This document shows, in pieces, positions 25,342 to 31,950 of a stretch of DNA of 64,000 nucleotides (within the stretch, counting starts at the first letter, position 1; every line of letters begins with the position of its first letter). Under the pieces are notes generated by a model, which worked only from the letters and a program-made list of their open reading frames with translations, did no database searches and had not been told where the DNA came from. Location of the stretch: NCBI RefSeq assembly GCF_963677875.1, contig NZ_OY782562.1, positions 275,068 to 339,067 of the forward strand. The letters run 5' to 3'. A program made the translations under genes and the position numbers. This DNA is from Thiomicrorhabdus sp. (lineage in GTDB: Bacteria; Pseudomonadota; Gammaproteobacteria; Thiomicrospirales; Thiomicrospiraceae).

Positions 25342-26238
25342 ATGAAATCTATCCAAAGCATTAAAACCTTGTTCTTAGCATCCCTAACCGTATTGTGGTC
25401 TGCGAGCGCTATCGCTAATCCAGCAAGTTCAAAAATCATGGTCAGCGATGTCGGTTTTGCAACGCCGGAATCGGTCGAATATTATGCCGATCAGGATGTT
25501 TATCTGGTCACGAATATCAACGGCAGTCCATTCGACGCGGACGACAACGGTTTTATCTCCAAACTGAGTCCTGACGGTAAAGTCATTGACCTGAAATGGA
25601 TTGATGGCGCCAATGACAAGATTAAATTACACGCTCCTAAAGGCATGACCATTATCGGCAATAAACTCTATGTGGCCGACATCACGCAAATACAGGTATT
25701 TGAACTGCCGAGTGGCAAGCAGCTTTCTTCCATTGACGTCAAAGGCAGCAGCTTTTTAAACGGCATTACCGCAGGTGAAGGCGATACGGTCTATGTCACC
25801 GATACCGGCATGAAACCGGGATTTGAAGCTTCCGGTACAGATGCCATCTATAAAGTATCGGCTAATGGCAAAGTGGAAACCATCCTTAAAGATCCCAATA
25901 TGGGCCGACCAAACGGCATTCTGTATGACAATGGCGATATTTACGTGGTCTTTTTCACCAGTGCGAAAATGATCAAAATGAATGACAAAGGCGAGATCAC
26001 CGAAATGCCTGAACCTTACGGCGCTAGGTTAGATGGCCTGGTCAAATTGAAAGATGGCAGTCTCGCGATGTCGAGCTGGGAAAGCTCGTCGATCGATGTG
26101 TATAGAAACGGCGAATACGAAACCATTGCCGAGTTCCTCAACTCCCCTGCCGACATGGACGTAGACACCAAACGCAACCGTTTACTGATTCCGCTCTTTA
26201 ATGAGAATAAAGTCTTGATTTTACCGTTGGATAAGTGA
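25342..26238 (+). CDS. exported SMP-30/gluconolactonase-like beta-propeller
   Basis: 298 aa from the ATG at 25342 (AGGAG six bases upstream; a TTG six bases earlier is in frame). A Sec signal peptide, LFLASLTVLWSASAIA, is cut near residue 27. The mature part has repeated propeller blades with NHL/SMP-30 features: FATPESVEYYADQDVYLVTN, DGKVIDLKWIDG, APKGMTIIGNKLYVAD, FLNGITAGEGDTVYVTDTG, GRPNGILYDNGDIYVVFF and LDGLVKLKDGSLAMSSW. Enzymatic members bind Ca2+ or Zn2+ and hydrolyse lactones; many others are only binding scaffolds. Function remains open. Confidence 0.85.
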   Translation: MKSIQSIKTLFLASLTVLWSASAIANPASSKIMVSDVGFATPESVEYYADQDVYLVTNINGSPFDADDNGFISKLSPDGKVIDLKWIDGANDKIKLHAPKGMTIIGNKLYVADITQIQVFELPSGKQLSSIDVKGSSFLNGITAGEGDTVYVTDTGMKPGFEASGTDAIYKVSANGKVETILKDPNMGRPNGILYDNGDIYVVFFTSAKMIKMNDKGEITEMPEPYGARLDGLVKLKDGSLAMSSWESSSIDVYRNGEYETIAEFLNSPADMDVDTKRNRLLIPLFNENKVLILPLDK

Positions 26239-26270
26239 AGAAATTTAAGACTGCAAGTAAACTCTAAATA

Positions 26271-26294
26271 CAAAAAAGCCTGCAATTGCAGGCT
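26271..26294 (-). terminator. terminator between convergent genes (AGCCTGC hairpin)
   Basis: AGCCTGCAATTGCAGGCT is a perfect palindrome; leftwards it is followed by TTTTTTG. It ends the DUF3820 gene and may also stop rightward transcription. Confidence 0.82.
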
Positions 26295-26336
26295 AATAAA
26301 AGCTATTCACAAAAAAAGTTCTACCTCTAATTATTT

Positions 26337-26558
26337 CTAATCGCTTTTCTCTTTTCTTAACGGGTCAAGAAGCTGTTTTAAACCGTTGTGATCCAGCTCA
26401 TGCATCAGAGCCAACAACTGCCCTAAATTACCCGCGGGAAAGCCTTTACTTGCAAACCAATTAAGGTAGTTTCCCGGCAAATCAGCAATAATTCGCCCCT
26501 TGTATTTACCATAAGGCATGGTAACTTCAACAAGCTTTTTTAAGTTCTCTGGATTCAT
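26337..26558 (-). CDS. DUF3820 family protein
   Basis: 73 aa. The DUF3820 pattern MPYGKYKGRIIADLPGNYLNWFASKGFP occupies residues 14-41 and is followed by a helical segment LGQLLALMHELDHNGL. These short proteins occur widely in gammaproteobacteria and have no assigned role; a similar segment appears as a domain in some exonucleases. Ends at the AGCCTGC terminator. Confidence 0.85.
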   Translation of the reverse strand: MNPENLKKLVEVTMPYGKYKGRIIADLPGNYLNWFASKGFPAGNLGQLLALMHELDHNGLKQLLDPLRKEKSD

Positions 26559-26707
26559 AAATTAAAAAGACAAGTACTCGATTACAAAATATTAGACAAA
26601 GGAAATAAAAGACCAAATCCGTTTAAAAACACAAACCGATATTCTACAACCAACTAAAAACCAGGTGCGACCAAATCAAAAACGATTAAAAATACAGAAA
26701 ACAAAAA

Positions 26708-26726
26708 AGCCAGCTAAAAGCAGGCT
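26708..26726 (-). terminator. degenerate AGCCTGC-type hairpin
   Basis: AGCCAGC and GCAGGCT pair with one mismatch around TAAAA; leftwards a T run follows. It ends no identifiable gene and looks like a remnant at the left edge of the accessory island. Confidence 0.45.
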
Positions 26727-26752
26727 AAGAAAAATAAGAACTAAAAATGTTA

Positions 26753-26777
26753 TTTAATTTTACTCTGGCCCCAATTA
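26753..26777 (+). repeat. junction motif, copy 1
   Basis: TTTAATTTTACTCTGGCCCC followed by AATTA. It lies 3 bp before the first base matching the duplicated helicase end. The reverse complement of the same motif recurs at 28524 and 29475. Confidence 0.75.
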
Positions 26778-26780
26778 TTC

Positions 26781-27103
26781 GATATGCAAAACCTGAGCCA
26801 TGTCATCAACTACGACCTGCCATATCCTGACGAAGAAAATATTCACCACACCGGCCGAACAGGTCGTGCCGAAAACTTCGGCGAAGCCATCTCGCAGGCC
26901 TCCAAGGACAACTTTAAAAACCTTTGTATGATCGAAAGCCTACTTAACCAACTACTAGAATGCCGTGAAGTTGCAGAATTCCCCGTTCGCAAACCTGTTC
27001 CAATTTCGATTCTCAACTATCACCGCAAATAGTAAAAAACCGCCAACCGGCGGTTTTTAAATCTAGCTGAATTTAGTCTAAAAGCAATCGAGTCTGACCC
27101 CCA
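26781..27103 (+). pseudogene. relic of the second RhlE helicase 3' end with its terminator
   Basis: 323 bp align without gaps to 24138-24460: the last 83 codons of the second helicase, the AAAAACCGCC terminator hairpin and about 45 bp beyond it. An 82-codon frame (26784-27032) remains open, but 12 residues differ and motif VI changes from HRIGRTGR to HHTGRTGR, which would disable a helicase. No start signals or upstream domains exist. The left breakpoint abuts the junction motif. It is best read as an old segmental duplication that has drifted. Confidence 0.93.
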
Positions 27104-27309
27104 TCGATTTCAACAACTTAAAAAATTAATTCCACTCTAACACCGCGACTATTCTTAACTTTATGGCATTGGGTAACGTCCCATTTTTACCTTCTTTGCT
27201 TTTACCAAGAACCAAAATAAACATTATTGACAATACTTATCATTTGCATTAATGTTTTATAAAAATATCAAGTAAAAGTAATTATCAAGTAATCAATTAG
27301 GAATAAATA

Positions 27310-28049
27310 ATGGTAAAAACCCTCATCCTCCTATCAACGATAACATTTACAACACTCATAAATAAGCGATTTATATTTATAAGTCATTTTTCAGAGCAAA
27401 GCTCAAAATATTGTTCTAACCTTTCATTCTCTTTTGGAAATAAAGTCTCACAGATACTTATTAAATTTTTATTTTTATCTTTGATGGCAGCTTTATCGAG
27501 TAACAGTGTTCAAGCAAGTGAAAAGATATGTTCACATCAAGGATTGGATGCTTATCCATTTTTTTAATAGAAGTCAATTCATACGATGCTGTGGAGGAAA
27601 GGGATGAGGGCGGTATAGAAATTGACGATGATAAGCTAACTCCAGAGTGTATAAGACAAATTCTGGAAAGTGATCCATACGAGGACTTATACGAATGTCC
27701 TACACAACTTGATCAAGTTGAAGTTAATGACAGCCCTGAAGATACATGGAAAGATTATTCCCCAGATGAAGACTCAGATTCTTCTAATTCTGGAGGAGAA
27801 AGTTCAGGGCCAAATAACAATACAGAAAATGATTGTCAGGAAATTATGACTAATGCCGTAAATGAGAGGGAGTCTTGTTTAAAAGAAGCGAACAACACCT
27901 GGGTTGCTGGAATGGCAATTTGTGTCTCAACATTACCCCTTGGAGGAGCATCTTTTATTATATGCGAAGCTGGAGTATATGCTTTGGTAGAGAATTCTAA
28001 AATTGAATGTGAAGCCGATTATGCAAGAGCTGACGCTCAATGCAACTAA
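27310..28049 (+). CDS. Sec-exported acidic cysteine protein, interrupted at a T7 tract (module copy 1)
   Basis: Two overlapping frames: 27310-27567 encodes a long hydrophobic leader ending in IKFLFLSLMAALSSNSVQA, and 27528-28049 encodes the body. They meet at a run of seven T (27559-27565); eight T would fuse them into a protein of about 246 aa reading AYPFFLIEVNSYDAVEER across the join. The body has an acidic linker (EDTWKDYSPDEDSDSSNSGG), then a cysteine-patterned hydrophobic segment (WVAGMAICVSTLPLGG, FIICEAGVYALV) and the tail CEADYARADAQCN. No family recognised. AGGA precedes the first ATG. Followed 18 nt later by a membrane-protein gene. The frameshift may be phase variation, decay or a sequencing error. 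Confidence 0.7.
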
Positions 28050-28067
28050 TCAAAATTGGAAATTATT

Positions 28068-28424
28068 ATGAAAGATAAATTAATACTTAATGCTGTTGGT
28101 CTAAGATGGTTTTTCATTGGATTAGTTTCAATGTTTTCATCTGTTTTAATTCCTAGGTTGTACCATGGTTCAGTTCATTTTGACTTCTCATCAATGCAGA
28201 TTGTCACTTTTCTTATTATTTCATATGTTTTTGCTTGTAGAATGCAAAATCATATAAAAGAGAAGATAAAATTAGGTTCGATACTAATATCCTTTATCTT
28301 AATATCCGTAATTTGGTTGATCGTTTATTTCCTTTTAGAAATTAGCACGAATAAATTTAATGTTGCGAATGAGTCGACAACTACGCAATTTAAAGAATCA
28401 CTGATTGATAACAAAAAAGCGTGA
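28068..28424 (+). CDS. small three-TM membrane protein (module copy 1 partner)
   Basis: 118 aa from ATG 28068 (the ORF can be extended to a TTG at 28056). Three hydrophobic segments at about residues 12-30, 41-58 and 72-93, separated by basic loops (CRMQNHIKEKIKLG), then a polar tail. No family recognised. It sits 18 nt after the exported cysteine protein, and a diverged homolog (29169-29480) follows the second copy of that gene in the same arrangement, so the pair is a unit. The pairing resembles an exported effector and a membrane immunity or export partner, which is inference only. Confidence 0.72.
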   Translation: MKDKLILNAVGLRWFFIGLVSMFSSVLIPRLYHGSVHFDFSSMQIVTFLIISYVFACRMQNHIKEKIKLGSILISFILISVIWLIVYFLLEISTNKFNVANESTTTQFKESLIDNKKA

Positions 28425-28513
28425 CTTTTCCCCAAATTTAAAACCATGACATTGATGAGATTTCCAATTACATTATCGGAATGGAGATCTTCAAATGACT
28501 AGGTGCCCCTAAA

Positions 28514-28604
28514 GAAATAATGAGGGTCAGAGTAAAATTAAATTTTCAAGCTGTTGAAACTTAAGGTAAATTATAAATCATTTTACTCTAACCCTATTTA
28601 TTTC
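28514..28604. mobile_element. MITE-like element with 25-bp terminal inverted repeats
   Basis: The left arm (28514-28538) starts GAAATAATGAGGGTCAGAG and the right arm (28580-28604) ends CTATTTATTTC. The arms match at 22 of 25 positions with a 41-bp AT-rich centre and no coding capacity. The left arm contains junction motif copy 2 and the right arm a variant in the opposite orientation. The truncated second copy of the exported-protein gene begins about 28 bp beyond its right end. Confidence 0.65.
28524..28543 (-). repeat. junction motif, copy 2
   Basis: GGGTCAGAGTAAAATTAAAT, the reverse complement of the motif at 26753, inside the left arm of the MITE-like element. Confidence 0.75.
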
Positions 28605-28631
28605 CCTGACTGTAGTTATTCTAGTTATTTG

Positions 28632-29150
28632 AGGAATTGGAAAGTTACCCCGCTCCATCTCTTTTAATAGAAGTCAGTTCACGTGATGCTGTGGAGGAAA
28701 GGAATGATGGCGGTATAGAAATTGACGATGTTAAGCGAACTCCAGAGTGTATAAGAGACATTCTGGAAAGTGATTCATTCGAAGATTTTTACGAATGCCC
28801 TACCCAACTTGATAAAGTTGAAGTTAATGACAGCCCTGAAGATACATGGAAAGATTATTCCCCAAATGAAGGCTCAGATTCTTCTAATGCTGGGGGAGAA
28901 AGTTCAGGGCCAGATAACAATACAGAGGATGATTGTCAGGTAATTATGACTAATACCGCAAATGCAAGGAAACGCTGCATACAAAAATTTAACATTTTAT
29001 TGACTACAGGAACGATAACTTGCGCTTACGCACCACCCCATTGCAAGTGTTGGTTTCATTGCGTGTGAAGCAACAATGTATTCACTTGCAGATAATGGTA
29101 AAGCTGAATGTGAAGCCGATTATGCAAGAGCTGACGCTCAGTGCCGCTAA
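28632..29150 (+). pseudogene. decayed second copy of the exported acidic cysteine protein
   Basis: Closely similar at the DNA level to 27541-28046, but the leader-encoding part is missing: similarity starts at GAATTGGAAAGTTACC, and only a TTG at 28637 could start the frame. The acidic linker (EDTWKDYSPNEGSDSSNAGG) and the tail CEADYARADAQC are nearly identical to copy 1, while the cysteine-patterned core has diverged. One extra C in the run at 29036-29039 moves the tail out of frame; removing it gives a core of exactly the same length as copy 1 (TCAYAPPIASVGFIACE). Both defects indicate a non-functional copy, unless the indel is a sequencing error. Confidence 0.8.
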
Positions 29151-29168
29151 TTAAAATTGGAAATTATT

Positions 29169-29480
29169 ATGAAAGAAAAATTAATACTTAATGCTAGAGG
29201 TATAAAGTGGTTTTTATTTTGTTTGACTATCTTATGCTTTACGGGATTTGCCTCTAAGACTTATCACCATTTAAATTATGAATTTTTATCATCGGATACT
29301 TTATTTTTTCTGGTTGTTTCACTTTTTTTTGGTTATAGAATGCAAAGTTATAAAAGAGAGAAGATCAGATTAGATTTGATGCTAAAGTCGTTTATTCCAA
29401 TATTAGTAATCTTATTGATTTTTTATTTCCTTTTTGAAATTAATACTAATACGTCTAATGAAACACTAATTGATAATTAA
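29169..29480 (+). CDS. small three-TM membrane protein (module copy 2 partner)
   Basis: 103 aa from ATG 29169. It is homologous to the copy-1 partner: both start MK(D/E)KLILNA and share the CRMQN/YRMQS-x-KREKI loop between the second and third hydrophobic segments and the EI-TN-N tail, but the membrane segments have diverged strongly. The upstream 30 bp (TTGGAAATTATTATGAAAG) are almost identical between copies. The frame is intact although its upstream partner is decayed, which would be expected if the membrane protein protects or is otherwise selected alone. No family recognised. Confidence 0.72.
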   Translation: MKEKLILNARGIKWFLFCLTILCFTGFASKTYHHLNYEFLSSDTLFFLVVSLFFGYRMQSYKREKIRLDLMLKSFIPILVILLIFYFLFEINTNTSNETLIDN

Positions 29481-29499
29481 GGTCAGAGTAAAATTAAAT
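29475..29499 (-). repeat. junction motif, copy 3
   Basis: AATTAAGGTCAGAGTAAAAT then TAAAT, between the stop codons of the convergent membrane-protein and antitoxin genes. It overlaps the membrane-protein stop and touches the antitoxin stop, so it marks the boundary of the toxin-antitoxin cassette. Confidence 0.75.
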
Positions 29500-29771
29500 C
29501 AAACCAACCGAAAATTAAGCCCCAAAGCACTCACAACTTTATAAACCGTCTCAAAACGAGGGTGTTTTCCAGTACCAAAAGACTTGTATAAACTATGATA
29601 ACCAAGGCCTGTCTTTTCTGATATTTCTTTCATTCCTTTAGAACGACTAACCACACCCAATGCATCAATAAAGAATTCTGCATCATTCTCATCTAGTGCA
29701 GCTTGTAAATATTCTTTAACATCTTCTGCTGTTTCCAAGTAGTCAGATGCATTAAATTCACTCGTTTTCAT
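29499..29771 (-). CDS. higA: HigA-like antitoxin (HI1420 type)
   Basis: 90 aa from ATG 29771. N-terminal ASDYLETAEDVKEYLQAAL is followed by a helix-turn-helix of the Xre type: GMKEISEKTGLGYHSLYKSF, then RFETVYKVVSALGLNFRLV. This is the putative addiction-module antidote family found directly downstream of HI1419-type toxins. It should bind the toxin and repress its own promoter; a 16-bp near-palindrome lies just upstream of the toxin gene. The start overlaps the toxin stop by 4 nt (ATGA). Confidence 0.9.
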   Translation of the reverse strand: MKTSEFNASDYLETAEDVKEYLQAALDENDAEFFIDALGVVSRSKGMKEISEKTGLGYHSLYKSFGTGKHPRFETVYKVVSALGLNFRLV

Positions 29772-30064
29772 TTTATCCAACCTTTTACTTTTTCAATGTC
29801 CTTTGATTGAGTTGCTTTATTACCGGTTAAATAGAGCAAAACAAAATCATTACCTTGCTGTTGATAATAAACACGCCAACCTTTACCAACATCAATTCGT
29901 AATTCATATAGGTTACCTTCAATGTTTTTGAAGTCGCCACGATTACCAAGCTCAAGTCTTCTTAACCTTGTTAAAATTCTGGCCCTAGCATGTTTATCTT
30001 TAATTTGGTTTAAGCTTTCATCAAACGGACAAAAACCATCTAACCAAAACTTCTGTATTTTCAT
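29768..30064 (-). CDS. higB: HigB/RelE-superfamily toxin (HI1419 type)
   Basis: 98 aa from ATG 30064 (the longer frame to 30145 adds an unlikely hydrophobic leader). The fold markers of this RelE/ParE subfamily are MKIQKFWLDGFCPFDESLNQIKD, ARILTRLRRLELGNRGDFKNIEGNLYELRIDVGKGWRVYYQQ and LLYLTGNKATQSKDIEKVKGW. Related toxins cleave mRNA at the ribosome. Toxin-first order and coupling to the antitoxin are typical of the higBA arrangement. Confidence 0.9.
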   Translation of the reverse strand: MKIQKFWLDGFCPFDESLNQIKDKHARARILTRLRRLELGNRGDFKNIEGNLYELRIDVGKGWRVYYQQQGNDFVLLYLTGNKATQSKDIEKVKGWIK

Positions 30065-30071
30065 TTTTATT

Positions 30072-30087
30072 TTATCTAATTGGATAA
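30072..30087. promoter_or_regulatory. probable higBA operator
   Basis: TTATCTAATTGGATAA is palindromic apart from one central pair and ends 8 bp before the toxin ATG, where an autoregulating antitoxin would bind. Confidence 0.6.
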
Positions 30088-30107
30088 TAAAAAGTAAAGT
30101 GCATAAA

Positions 30108-30137
30108 AAAACCCACGTTTTAGGCGTGGGTTTTATT
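30108..30137 (-). terminator. terminator of the aceE-aceF-lpdA operon
   Basis: Perfect stem AAAACCCACG/CGTGGGTTTT with a TTTTAGG loop, 25 bp beyond the lpdA stop, with a T-rich flank leftwards. Confidence 0.88.
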
Positions 30138-30161
30138 TTAAGCAAAAATGGTTATTAAACA

Positions 30162-31940
30162 CTATTTTTTCTTTTTAGGTGGCATTAGATCTGTTATCGT
30201 TCCTTCCGCCATCTCAGCTGCGAAGCAGATTGTCTCTGACAGGGTTGGGTGTGGGTGAATAGTCAGACCAATGTCTTGCATATCCGCGCCCATCTCGATT
30301 GCCAGCATGGCTTCGGCAACCAGTTCACCGGCGTTCGGACCAACAATACCACAACCTAGCAAACGATGGGTTTCTGCACAGAATAGTGCTTTGGTCATCC
30401 CCTCATCACGACCCAGGCTCAAGCTACGACCGGAAGCGGCCCATGGGAAAGCACCTTTTTCGTATTCGATACCTTCGGCTTTAAGCTGCTCTTCGGTTTT
30501 ACCTGCCCAGGCAACTTCCGGATCGGTGTAAGCAACCGACGGAATCCCCATAGGAGTAAAGGCGGACGGCATACCGTTAATCACTTCAGCTGCAACTTTA
30601 CCTTCGTGAACCGCTTTGTGCGCCAGCATTGGCTGACCGACGATATCACCGATCGCGTAAATGTGATCGACATTGGTTTTCTGACGTTCGTCAACTTCGA
30701 TGAAGCCCCAGTCGTTAACCATAACACCGGCTTTTTCAGCATCGATCAATTTGCCGTTCGGCGCACGGCCGACAGCAACCAGAATGCGGTCGAAAGTGTC
30801 TTTTTCAGGGCATTTTTTGCCTTCAAACGTAACTTCCAAGCCATCTTCTTTGGCTTCGACATTGGTCACTTTCGAATTCAGATAGATGTTTTCATACTTC
30901 TTCTGAATCTGCTTCAACAACGGCTTGGTAATGTCTTTATCGGCACCCGGGATAATCGTCTCGCCCAATTCCACGACGGTGATATTGGCTCCTAGAGAAT
31001 CGTAAACCTGCGCCATTTCCAGACCGATGATTCCGCCACCGATAACCAACATGCGGTTTGGTACTTCTTCCAGTTCCAATGCATCGGTTGAGTCCATCAC
31101 GCGAGGATCGTCATGCGGAATGAACGGCAGCTTAATTACACGCGAACCGGCAGCGATAATGGCATTTTCAAAGGCGATAGTTTTAGTCGAACCATCCGCC
31201 ATATCGACGGTAACCGTATGCGACGAGCTGAATTTACCGTAACCCTGCACGACTTCGACTTTACGCGCTTTCGCCAGACCGGCCAGACCACCGGTCAATT
31301 TACCGATAACACTGTCCTTATAGGCACGCATTTTATTCGTGTCGATTTCCGGCTCGGCAAAGGTAATACCGTGCGCACCCATTTCACGGGTTTCGTTCAG
31401 TACCACAGACATGTGCAACAATGCTTTGGAAGGAATACAACCAACGTTCAAGCAGACACCACCGATGTTTTCGTAACGCTCGATCATCACCACTTTTTTG
31501 CCAAGGTCAGCGGCACGGAACGCGGCGGTGTATCCACCAGGACCGGAGCCCAAAACCAGGACTTCGCAGTGCATGTCGGCATCGATGCCTTCGGCAGAAA
31601 CCGCTTGCGGAGCTGCTTTTTCTTCGGCTTTCGGTTCTTCAGCCGGAGCAGCAGACGCCGCAACCGAGGTTTCGACATTCGCGGCAACCGTATCGGTATT
31701 GGCGATTTCCATCTGACCGATAATTGAACCTTCGGAAACCTTATCGCCGACTTCGGCAGTTAAAGAAACAACTTTACCGGCGAAAGGCGCCGGAATTTCC
31801 ATTGTCGCCTTATCGGATTCCAAAGTGACTAATGAATCGTCCTGCGCGACTTCATCGCCGCCGGAAACCAATACTTCGATCACTTCGACTTCGGCGAAAT
31901 CACCAATATCGGGAATAACAATATCCACCAATTTAGTCAT
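30162..31940 (-). CDS. lpdA: dihydrolipoyl dehydrogenase (E3) with N-terminal lipoyl domain
   Basis: 592 aa from the second of two adjacent ATGs (GGAG spacing favours it). Residues 1-75 are a biotinyl/lipoyl domain with the modifiable lysine in LESDKATMEIPAPF. After an Ala/Glu/Pro linker the flavoprotein starts near residue 125: LVLGSGPGGYTAAFRAADLG binds FAD, GGVCLNVGCIPSKALL holds the redox-active disulfide, LVIGGGIIGLEMAQVY binds NAD and HPHPTLSE near the end carries the catalytic His-Glu pair. It reoxidises dihydrolipoamide on E2. E3 proteins with their own lipoyl domain occur in some proteobacterial PDH operons. Third gene of the PDH operon. Confidence 0.96.
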   Translation of the reverse strand: MTKLVDIVIPDIGDFAEVEVIEVLVSGGDEVAQDDSLVTLESDKATMEIPAPFAGKVVSLTAEVGDKVSEGSIIGQMEIANTDTVAANVETSVAASAAPAEEPKAEEKAAPQAVSAEGIDADMHCEVLVLGSGPGGYTAAFRAADLGKKVVMIERYENIGGVCLNVGCIPSKALLHMSVVLNETREMGAHGITFAEPEIDTNKMRAYKDSVIGKLTGGLAGLAKARKVEVVQGYGKFSSSHTVTVDMADGSTKTIAFENAIIAAGSRVIKLPFIPHDDPRVMDSTDALELEEVPNRMLVIGGGIIGLEMAQVYDSLGANITVVELGETIIPGADKDITKPLLKQIQKKYENIYLNSKVTNVEAKEDGLEVTFEGKKCPEKDTFDRILVAVGRAPNGKLIDAEKAGVMVNDWGFIEVDERQKTNVDHIYAIGDIVGQPMLAHKAVHEGKVAAEVINGMPSAFTPMGIPSVAYTDPEVAWAGKTEEQLKAEGIEYEKGAFPWAASGRSLSLGRDEGMTKALFCAETHRLLGCGIVGPNAGELVAEAMLAIEMGADMQDIGLTIHPHPTLSETICFAAEMAEGTITDLMPPKKKK

Positions 31941-31950
31941 CATCGGCTCC

